Both the position numbers and the translations under genes were made by a program. From JAJFUE01 sp039683515 (lineage in GTDB: Bacteria; Sumerlaeota; Sumerlaeia; MVZB01), in NCBI GenBank assembly GCA_039683515.1, contig JBDKRG010000042.1, positions 1-14,697 on the forward strand: 14,697 nucleotides of DNA. The letters run 5' to 3'. The notes below the pieces were generated by a model. It made no database searches, was not told the DNA's origin, and was given only the letters and a program-made list of their open reading frames with translations. Positions 1 through 5,528 of this stretch are shown here, in pieces (positions within the stretch are counted from its first letter, which is position 1; the number at the start of each line of letters is the position of its first letter).

Positions 1-126
1 TCTGCACCTCTGCCAAACTCTGCACCTCTGCGACAAGGTATTTTTTGGTGATTTTTCGTGTTTACTTTCGTGCGTTTCGTGACTGCATTCGTTTTCTGTT
101 GTTTGGTTGCGGCTACGCCGCGCTGT
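1..126 (+). repeat. dispersed intergenic repeat, left copy
   Basis: AT-richer, low-complexity stretch with runs such as CTCTGCACCTCTGCGACAAG, TTTTTCGTGTTT and TTGTTTGGTTGCGGCT. It is clearly similar to the reverse complement of 14453-14563: both hold the ordered blocks CTCTGCGACAAG, TTTTTCGTGTTT, TTCGTGAC, TGTTGTTTGGTTGCGGCT and GCCGCGC. It has no coding character. It is truncated by the window edge, so its real left end is unknown. Confidence 0.75.
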
Positions 127-158
127 GCTCTCTGTCTCTCTGTGTCTCTGTGAGAAAG
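127..158 (+). repeat. short CTCTGTG phrase repeat
   Basis: Near-repeats of CTCTGTG (CTCTGTCTCTCTGTGTCTCTGTGAG) run straight on from the larger repeat to within 13 bases of the stop codon of the DinB-type gene. They resemble the CTCCGTG phrase at 1278-1306. Function unknown. Confidence 0.6.
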
Positions 159-170
159 AATTTGTTTTTG

Positions 171-674
171 TCACATCTTCCTCGGCGCGTCGGCCGTCGG
201 GCCGTAGAGCGACGGGAGCGGGACGTCGAGCAGGCGCAGGTAGACCTGCAGCTGCGCGCGATGGTGGATCATGTGGTTGAACGTCATGACGCGCAGGCAC
301 AGGCCGCGCGGCAGCTCGAAGAGGACCATCTCGCCGGCGCGCAGGCGCCACGTCGCCGCGAGGAATTCGTCGCTCGCCCCTTCAAGCGCCTGGCGGGCCT
401 CGGCCACGTTGCGGTCGAATTTCTCGAGCATCTCGGCGACGCTCGACGGCAGCGGCGGCCGGGGCGGCGCGGCCTTGAGGTCGTATTCGTCGGCCTCGAC
501 GATCCGCGTTGCGAACTTCGGCAGGTCGGCGATGTGCGAGGCGAGCCACAGGAGCTTGCCCGATTTTTCGTGCGGCGTGAAGTCGAACTTGTCCTCGGGA
601 ACGATCTCGAGGTATTTGCGCGTGTTCGGCATCTCGTAATCCATCTCGGCAAGAAACCCGTCGGCGAATTTCAT
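171..674 (-). CDS. DinB-fold family protein
   Basis: 167 residues, the usual size for the DinB/YfiT four-helix-bundle family. The putative metal-binding histidines are H47 (in WLASHIADLP), H134 and H138 (in NHMIHHRAQL). The C-terminal signature, helix then YLRLLDVPLPSLYGPTAD, is typical. The open frame continues upstream, but the ATG at 674 is preferred: AAAGGA lies 8 bases ahead and the family's N terminus begins here. Family members include metal-dependent thiol transferases and stress-induced proteins, and the exact reaction cannot be read from sequence. It is divergent from the 744 gene, with a 69-base gap that holds its likely promoter. The stop codon lies just beyond a dispersed repeat. 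Confidence 0.9.
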   Translation of the reverse strand: MKFADGFLAEMDYEMPNTRKYLEIVPEDKFDFTPHEKSGKLLWLASHIADLPKFATRIVEADEYDLKAAPPRPPLPSSVAEMLEKFDRNVAEARQALEGASDEFLAATWRLRAGEMVLFELPRGLCLRVMTFNHMIHHRAQLQVYLRLLDVPLPSLYGPTADAPRKM

Positions 675-687
675 GGCGCGAATCCTT

Positions 688-716
688 TTTGTAGTGTTTA
701 AAACGCAGCGGTTCAA
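688..716 (-). promoter_or_regulatory. possible sigma70-type promoter for the DinB-type gene
   Basis: On the - strand TTGAAC (711-716) and TACAAA (688-693) are separated by 17 bases, each matching 4 of 6 consensus positions. It lies 14 bases above the start codon, so the leader would be very short. A TATAAC on the + strand (718-723) could be the -10 of the divergent gene, but it has no good -35. Confidence 0.35.
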
Positions 717-743
717 ATATAACACACCGGAAGGAGTTCGGAC

Positions 744-1268
744 ATGTTGGATCAATATCTTCCGGCAAGACCATGGCTCGCGCAGCGGAGAATAATCCGC
801 GGCAAGAAAAGTTTCTTTGCGCGGATCGCGCGAAGGGCGGATCGGTTTGCGCTGCCGGCGCCGGACGAGCTGCATGGCTTCTGGCATTGGCACGCCGATT
901 TCTGGGGCAACGGGAATCGGGGCTGGAAATACCGCGCCAGGTATATCGAAGCGCATTGCATCGCATTCAAAAAGTTCGCCGAAAACCTGCATCAGTATCG
1001 CCCGCCTTACCAGCTTTACATTTGCCTGACGCGAGAGGACTCGAGCACGGACGCGGTCTACTTCGACACTCCCGATCCAAAGTGGCATAAACCGCCGAAT
1101 GAGTTCCCGTTCAAAAGCCCTGACGCCGAGTGGGGGATCGCGGAGCTGGAAGAATACTTCTCAAAGCTTCTCGCTCCGCACAGGATCCGATGCGGGCATC
1201 GCGAGGGGGGCAAGTATCCCGAAGCAATCATGATTTATTCCCCCGACATCGGCGTGCCGATCGAATGA
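744..1268 (+). CDS. unrecognised 174-residue protein
   Basis: AAGGAG lies 8 bases before the ATG, so the start is well supported. I cannot name the family with confidence. A basic N terminus (about residues 1-35) is followed by an aromatic, conserved-looking core HGFWHWHADFWGNGNRGW (about 44-61) and a helix rich in Ala/Phe (68-82). A strand region (YQLYICL) and a TPDPKWHKPPNEFPF segment follow. There is no signal peptide or membrane segment. Its GC content and codon use are visibly less extreme than the neighbours', which hints at later acquisition. It is divergent from the DinB-type gene and followed by a repeat-bearing gap. The compact WH-rich fold vaguely recalls unnamed small proteins found near polymorphic toxin genes, but that link is a guess. 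Confidence 0.75.
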   Translation: MLDQYLPARPWLAQRRIIRGKKSFFARIARRADRFALPAPDELHGFWHWHADFWGNGNRGWKYRARYIEAHCIAFKKFAENLHQYRPPYQLYICLTREDSSTDAVYFDTPDPKWHKPPNEFPFKSPDAEWGIAELEEYFSKLLAPHRIRCGHREGGKYPEAIMIYSPDIGVPIE

Positions 1269-1277
1269 GCGTGCATT

Positions 1278-1306
1278 TCTCCGTGCCTCCGTGTCTCCGT
1301 GGTTCA
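1278..1306 (+). repeat. CTCCGTG phrase repeat
   Basis: TCTCCGTGCCTCCGTGTCTC followed by CGTGGTTCA gives three or four degenerate CTCCGTG units just after the stop codon of the preceding gene. It is the same style as the CTCTGTG units at 127-158 and the CTCTGCG units near position 1. The rest of 1269-1490 shows no gene or clear promoter. Confidence 0.55.
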
Positions 1307-1490
1307 ATCGCATCAAAACGCTTACCCACGTATGTCAACCGGAATCTGATAACAATTCGGCCGCGCAAAAAACACTTTCATCTCGCCCCCGTTTTCCATT
1401 TGGCCCCGGCACGCGCATGACCTTATGATAGGCGGTGAGGGTCGCGCGGCCCGACTGCGCGCGACCGCAGCCTGCCAGGATGTTCGAGCC

Positions 1491-2156
1491 GTGGTTCCCG
1501 ATTATCTAGACATTCCGATTTTTCCCCTGCCCAACGTCACGTTCTTTCCGCAAACGTATCTGCCGTTGCACATCTTCGAGCCGCGCTACCGCGCGATGAC
1601 GACCAACGCGCTCAACGGCGACAAGATGATCGGCGTGACGCTCTTGAAGGACGGCTGGCATCACGACTACTTCGGTCGGCCGCCGGTCTGCAAGACGTTC
1701 GGCGTCGGCAAGATCATCGACCACGAGCGGCTCGCCGACGGCCGCTACAACATCGTGCTCGAGGGGCTCTACCGGGTGCGGCTCGTGCAGGAGTTCTCGA
1801 CGAAGCCTTATCGCACGGGGCGCGTCCAGGTGCTTCAGGAGCTTGCGATCGACTCGCGGCGCGAGCTCGTCGCGGCGCTCATCAAGGAGCTGCGCGATCT
1901 CACGGCCGAGATGACGCGCGTCCTCCCCGAAAGCAAGGAGACGATCGCCGCGGCGTGGGCGGCGCACCCGCATCCGCTCGTCGTCGTCAACCAGCTCACC
2001 GCCGCGCTCGTGATCGACGCCTACGACCGGCAGTCGATCCTGGAGCAGGACGACCCGGTTCGCCGCATGCGGCTGCTGCTTGTGCAGCTGCGCACGATCG
2101 TCTACCAACTCAGCGGCGGTTACGTTTACAAAGAAGAGATGGCCGGGGAAGAATAG
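1491..2156 (+). CDS. LON peptidase substrate-binding (LON N-terminal) domain protein
   Basis: 221 residues from the GTG at 1491. The opening DIPIFPLPNVTFFPQTYLPL and HIFEPRYRAM (about residues 7-38) are the signature of the LON N-terminal domain as found in stand-alone proteins. A beta-rich part containing FGVGKIIDHERLADGRYNIV and LEGLYRVRLV follows, then a helical C terminus (about 120-215). There is no ATPase or protease domain, so this is a substrate-binding-type stand-alone protein, not Lon protease. An in-frame ATG at 1425 would add 22 poorly conserved residues without a ribosome site. The GTG has AGGA 10 bases ahead and starts where the family does. It is the first of three + strand genes. 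Role unknown. Confidence 0.85.
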   Translation: MVPDYLDIPIFPLPNVTFFPQTYLPLHIFEPRYRAMTTNALNGDKMIGVTLLKDGWHHDYFGRPPVCKTFGVGKIIDHERLADGRYNIVLEGLYRVRLVQEFSTKPYRTGRVQVLQELAIDSRRELVAALIKELRDLTAEMTRVLPESKETIAAAWAAHPHPLVVVNQLTAALVIDAYDRQSILEQDDPVRRMRLLLVQLRTIVYQLSGGYVYKEEMAGEE

Positions 2157-2190
2157 CCGCGGCATTTGGGGCTTCATTCCTCGACGGTTT

Positions 2191-2233
2191 TTCGATTACG
2201 ATTACGATGACGATTACGAGCACGACGCACGAG
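2191..2233 (+). repeat. composite hexamer repeat, copy A
   Basis: TTC is followed by GATTAC, GATTAC, GATGAC, GATTAC, GAGCAC, then GACGCAC and GAG. It has the same order as the copies at 7837-7878 and 10656-10691: TTC, GATTAC block, GAGCAC-type block. It fills most of the gap between the LON-domain and TPR genes and ends 4 bases before the TPR start codon. Confidence 0.85.
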
Positions 2234-2237
2234 TTCG

Positions 2238-2987
2238 ATGGTGAATCCTCCGCCCAAACCACCGGCCGACATTGACAGCCGCGATCGCGACTACGATGCC
2301 GCGTTTTGCGTCGAGCAGGGGGACGGTGCGTTTTTCGGCGGCGACATCAAGCTCGCGCTGCGCTGGTACACGCGGGCCATCGACAAGGACCCGCGCTCGC
2401 CCAAGCCGTGGGTCATGATGCTGCACGTGCTGATCTTCAAGGGCAACCTCGCCGAGTTCGCCGCGTGGGTCCACCGCGGCATGACGCTGTTTCCCGACAG
2501 TTTCGAGCTGAAGGCGCTGAGCGCCGTCCAGGAGGCGCGCCGCGGCATGGCGGCGCAGGCCCTCGCCGACTCGCAGGAGGTCATTCAGCGCAAGCCGAAC
2601 CTCGCGATGGGGCGCCTGTGCCGCGGCGAGGTGCTGATGGTCACCGGCGACCGCCGCTTCGATCACGAGTTCCGCACGGGACTCGACATGGTCCCGCGCC
2701 AGGACTGGAAGACGCCGCTCATCATCGGGATGATCTTAATGAACGGCGGCCACCACAACCGGGCGCTCGAATATTTCAACGAGGCGCAGCGGCGCAACCA
2801 GGAAGCGCCGGAAATCTGGTACCAGATCGCGCTGTGCCACGCCGCCAAGGGCCGGCGCCTGCCGATGAAACGCGCCATCGAGCAAGTTCGCCTGCTCTGC
2901 AGCGAGACCGACCCGTTGCTGACGCGGCTCGTTCACATCCGCAGCGGGTCGATCCTGAGCCGGATCACGGGTTTTTGGAAGTCCTGA
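2238..2987 (+). CDS. tetratricopeptide-repeat protein
   Basis: 249 residues without signal peptide or membrane segment. Repeat-like helix pairs are seen at about 23-53 (FCVEQGDGAFFGGDIKLALR then WYTRAIDKDP), 57-87, 91-120, 159-190 (ILMNGGHHNRALEYFNEAQR) and 191-222, fitting degenerate TPR units. Such proteins are scaffolds for protein contacts, and no catalytic motif is seen. The N terminus is Pro-rich. The ATG is only 4 bases past a hexamer repeat and has no visible Shine-Dalgarno sequence, unlike most genes here. GTG at 2241 is an alternative start. It sits 81 bases after the LON-domain gene and 48 bases before the nuclease gene, so co-transcription is likely. Confidence 0.85.
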   Translation: MVNPPPKPPADIDSRDRDYDAAFCVEQGDGAFFGGDIKLALRWYTRAIDKDPRSPKPWVMMLHVLIFKGNLAEFAAWVHRGMTLFPDSFELKALSAVQEARRGMAAQALADSQEVIQRKPNLAMGRLCRGEVLMVTGDRRFDHEFRTGLDMVPRQDWKTPLIIGMILMNGGHHNRALEYFNEAQRRNQEAPEIWYQIALCHAAKGRRLPMKRAIEQVRLLCSETDPLLTRLVHIRSGSILSRITGFWKS

Positions 2988-3035
2988 GAGCCGAGTCCCG
3001 AGTTGTCCCCATTCCATGGCGAAAGGCGGAGAACG

Positions 3036-3755
3036 ATGCTGCGCGGGCTGTTCCTTCTGTTCATTGTTTGCTTTCATTCACAGGCGTTTGCGCAGGACGC
3101 GCCGAAGAAAATCGAGTCGCTGCCCAGAGCCGAGGTCGTGCGCATCATCGACGGCGACACGATCGAGATCAAGCAGGGCGCCGGCGTGGAGCGCTGCCGC
3201 CTGCTCGGCGTCGACTGCCCGGAGCTCAAGGGCGAACCGGACAAGACCTTCTACGGGCGCGAGGCGGCGTGGTTCACCTATAACCTGCTCGCCGGCGAAT
3301 CGATCTGGTTCGAGGCCGATCCAAAAATCCCGCGCGACACGTTTGGGCGGCGGTTGATCTTTGCCTACCGCGCGCCCGACGGGCTGTTCGTGAACGCGGA
3401 GCTGCTGCGGCAGGGCTACGCGCGGATCTACAAGGATTATGAGAATCCGCACGCGGCGATGTTCGAGCAAGCCGAGGCGCGCGCGCGCGCGGCGATGAAG
3501 GGGCTGTGGAACCCGAACCTGGCCAAGACGGCCGAACAGAAAAAAGCCGGTCCGAAAGCCGAGCCGAAGCAGACGCCGGCGGCGGCGAACAGCGTCGTGT
3601 TGTCGGGCTCGGATTCGGACACGGTTTACGCGACGAACTCGGGGACGAAATTCCACAGGGCCGGGTGCAGGTCGCTGAGGAAGAGCAGCAACCCGCTCAC
3701 GCGGGCCGCGGCACAGGGGCGCGGGCTGACGCCGTGCTCGGTGTGCAAGCCGTAA
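3036..3755 (+). CDS. secreted thermonuclease (SNase-like) with C-terminal putative zinc-binding tail
   Basis: 239 residues. Residues 1-20 are a signal peptide (hydrophobic LRGLFLLFIVCF, cleavage near AFA|QD). The SNase domain spans about 31-160. By motif alignment with staphylococcal nuclease, D39 (IIDGDTIEI) matches D21, R55 matches R35, D60 matches D40, E63 matches E43 (RLLGVDCPE) and R105 (FGRRLIFAY) matches R87. The usual Thr41 position is Cys61. A Lys/Pro/Ala linker (about 163-185) leads to a tail with H207-x3-C211 and C234-x2-C237, an Ada-like metal-binding pattern seen at the end of other secreted nucleases. The ATG at 3036, with GGCGGAG just before it, is preferred to a TTG at 3003, because the signal peptide starts there. 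It is expected to cut DNA or RNA outside the cytoplasm with calcium. Confidence 0.92.
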   Translation: MLRGLFLLFIVCFHSQAFAQDAPKKIESLPRAEVVRIIDGDTIEIKQGAGVERCRLLGVDCPELKGEPDKTFYGREAAWFTYNLLAGESIWFEADPKIPRDTFGRRLIFAYRAPDGLFVNAELLRQGYARIYKDYENPHAAMFEQAEARARAAMKGLWNPNLAKTAEQKKAGPKAEPKQTPAAANSVVLSGSDSDTVYATNSGTKFHRAGCRSLRKSSNPLTRAAAQGRGLTPCSVCKP

Positions 3756-3775
3756 AGGGAAATCAAAAACGATAT

Positions 3776-5056
3776 TTATATTTCCACGATCTTCGCCTTG
3801 GGGCGGAGGGTGGGTTTGGCGAGCTGGCGCTGGAGCTCCTCGAGGAGGCGGCGGATGACGCCGGGGTCGAAGCCCTCCTCGAGGTGCGGGATGAAATCGC
3901 GCTCGCGGGCCTGGCCGCTCAGGCCCTCGGTCACGGCCTGGCACATCGCCGCGGCGACGCGCGGGTCGAACTGCATGTCGAGGTTGCCGTGGATCTGCTC
4001 GACGACCTTGTCGAAGCTCAGGCGCGGCCGCCACGGCTGGTCGCTGGTCATCGAGTCGAACGCCTCGGCCATCATCAGCACCTTGGCCTCGATCGAAATC
4101 TGGTCGCCCTTGAGGCGGTCGGGGTAGCCGCTGCCGTCGAGCCGCTCGTGGTGATGGCGGATGATGCGCGCGACGTCGCCCCACGGGAAGCGCAGGTGGC
4201 TGATCAGCTCGTAGCCGACGCGGGGGTGCTCCTGGATCTCGCGGCGCTCGCCGAGGGTGAGCGTCTCGTGCTTGTCGAGCAGGTCGCGGCTGATGATCTG
4301 CTTGCCGATGTCGTGGAGGAGGCCGGCGAGGTAGAGGCGGTCGCAGACCTCGGAGGCGAGGCCGAGCCGGCGGCCGGTTTCGGCGGCGAGCGCGGCGACG
4401 CGCAGCGAGTGGCTCGGGCGGCCGTCCTCGCTCGGGCCGTCGATGACGCCGGCCATGGTGCGCAGCGTCTCGAGATAAATCTGGCGCAGCTGGCGGCTGG
4501 CCGTCTGCAGCTGGTGGACCTGTTCGGCCAGCCTGCGCCGCACGCGCGAGTCGGCGATCGGCAGCGCGATCATCATCGCCATCTGCTCGAGGATGTCGAG
4601 CTGGAGCTCGCTGTAGTTCCGGCCGCCGACGGGGGTGCTGATGAGCAGCAGGCCGATCAGGGAGCCGCCGCTGATCAGCGGCACGGCCCACTCGAGGCGC
4701 ATCCGCTCGGCGAGGGGCTTGAGCTGGGCGCAGAGTTTCTCGGCGTTGCCGGGCGGCATGAGGACCAGGAACGGGCGCGACGAGCCGGCGAGGGTCCTGG
4801 CCTCGGCGGCCGAGAGGGCGAACGCATGGGTCTTGCCGCGGCGCAGGCCCTTGGTGGCGTGCTGGACGAGCTTTCGTTCGATTTCGTCCCAGAGCAGGAC
4901 CATGCCGCGGCCGGCGGCGAACGTGCCGAGAATGCGGTAGAGGCTGTCGCGCAGGGGGATGGAGCTGTCGGCGTGGCGGGTGGTGCCGACGAGCGCCCCC
5001 GCGAGCTCCTTCAGCGCGGCAAGGTAAAACCGGAATTGGCGAACGTCGGTTTCCAT
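3776..5056 (-). CDS. GAF-like and HD-GYP domain protein, putative cyclic-di-GMP phosphodiesterase
   Basis: 426 residues. A GAF-like sensory region (about 30-172, e.g. WAVPLISGGSLIGLLLIS) is joined by a helix (173-200) to an HD-GYP domain (about 195-375). Expected metal and substrate motifs are present: SHSLRV (H216), LHDIGK (H248, D249, K252), EHPRVGYE (H277), HHHERLDGSGYP (302-312) and FDPRV (363-367). The downstream metal-ligand Asp, normally D in the D-x-F-D-A/S segment, is Glu331 in MAEAFDSM. That is a conservative change that could tune activity. HD-GYP proteins hydrolyse cyclic-di-GMP, or sometimes cGAMP; the activity is inferred. GGAGG lies 3 bases before the ATG. It is the last gene of the four-gene signalling block, 61 bases after the STAS gene. 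Confidence 0.9.
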   Translation of the reverse strand: METDVRQFRFYLAALKELAGALVGTTRHADSSIPLRDSLYRILGTFAAGRGMVLLWDEIERKLVQHATKGLRRGKTHAFALSAAEARTLAGSSRPFLVLMPPGNAEKLCAQLKPLAERMRLEWAVPLISGGSLIGLLLISTPVGGRNYSELQLDILEQMAMMIALPIADSRVRRRLAEQVHQLQTASRQLRQIYLETLRTMAGVIDGPSEDGRPSHSLRVAALAAETGRRLGLASEVCDRLYLAGLLHDIGKQIISRDLLDKHETLTLGERREIQEHPRVGYELISHLRFPWGDVARIIRHHHERLDGSGYPDRLKGDQISIEAKVLMMAEAFDSMTSDQPWRPRLSFDKVVEQIHGNLDMQFDPRVAAAMCQAVTEGLSGQARERDFIPHLEEGFDPGVIRRLLEELQRQLAKPTLRPKAKIVEI

Positions 5057-5077
5057 GGTCCTCCGGCGTGCGTTGTC

Positions 5078-5094
5078 GAACCGCTGCGCGGTTC
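5078..5094. other. small hairpin between the STAS and HD-GYP genes
   Basis: GAACCGC-TGC-GCGGTTC is a perfect 7-base stem with a 3-base loop. It lies 21 bases upstream of the HD-GYP start codon. On the transcribed strand no U-run follows, so it is not a clear terminator. It could affect translation or RNA stability. An AGCGGTTCG block also recurs about 24 bases earlier on the coding strand. Confidence 0.4.
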
Positions 5095-5117
5095 TAAAAG
5101 CAAATGCGAACCGCTCC

Positions 5118-5510
5118 TCACCCGCCGATGGCGGGGCGGTAGATTTCGCGGTCGTTGCGCATGTGGGCCAGGGCGTCGGCGTCGGTGGGGAAGATCATGG
5201 CGACGGTCTGCAGGCCGAGCACCTCGAAGATCTCGCGGTTGGTGCCGCCGAGCTCCGTGAAATAGACGAGGCCGTGGCGCATCAGCACCTTCTCGATGAT
5301 CCCGACCAGGATCGAGATGCCGATCGTGTTGATCAGCTCGATCTGGCCGAAGTTGATGATCAGGTATTTCATCCCGCGCTCGACCAGCTGCTCGCAGGCC
5401 TTGTCGATCCGATCTCCGATCAGAGCGTTGAGATAACCCTTGGGGATGATCACGGCGTACTCGTCGGATTCCTGGATCTCGATCTGCAATGTTTTGTCCT
5501 GCGAGCTCAC
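5118..5510 (-). CDS. STAS-domain protein, anti-sigma-factor-antagonist-like
   Basis: 130 residues, the typical length of SpoIIAA/RsbV-type STAS proteins. The strand-helix pattern is clear: VIIPKGYLNAL at 20-30, YLIINFGQIELINTIGISIL at 49-68 and LGLQTVAMIF at 98-107. The region equivalent to the SpoIIAA loop D-S-S-G reads N61-T62-I63-G64, so the residue normally phosphorylated is Ile63 and only the preceding Thr62 has a hydroxyl. Start is GTG at 5510 with GGAGGAG 5 bases ahead; an overlapping ATG is out of frame and stops at once. It lies 18 bases after the ATPase/kinase gene, a tight pairing that suggests the two proteins interact as a partner switch. Confidence 0.92.
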   Translation of the reverse strand: MSSQDKTLQIEIQESDEYAVIIPKGYLNALIGDRIDKACEQLVERGMKYLIINFGQIELINTIGISILVGIIEKVLMRHGLVYFTELGGTNREIFEVLGLQTVAMIFPTDADALAHMRNDREIYRPAIGG

Positions 5511-5528
5511 GACATCTCCTCCATGCGC

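Noticed and set aside
45..701. Open frame on the + strand across the first repeat and the DinB-type gene
   Set aside because: It runs through a repeat and then antisense to a gene with intact family motifs.
3758..3785. GGAAAT/ATTTCC inverted repeat as a bidirectional terminator between the nuclease and HD-GYP genes
   Set aside because: Only six pairs, a 16-base loop and no clear U-run. It also overlaps the end of the HD-GYP gene.
3506..5260. Long open frame on the + strand (584 codons)
   Set aside because: It lies antisense to the HD-GYP and STAS genes, which have clear domains and ribosome sites. It is a by-product of high GC and codon bias.
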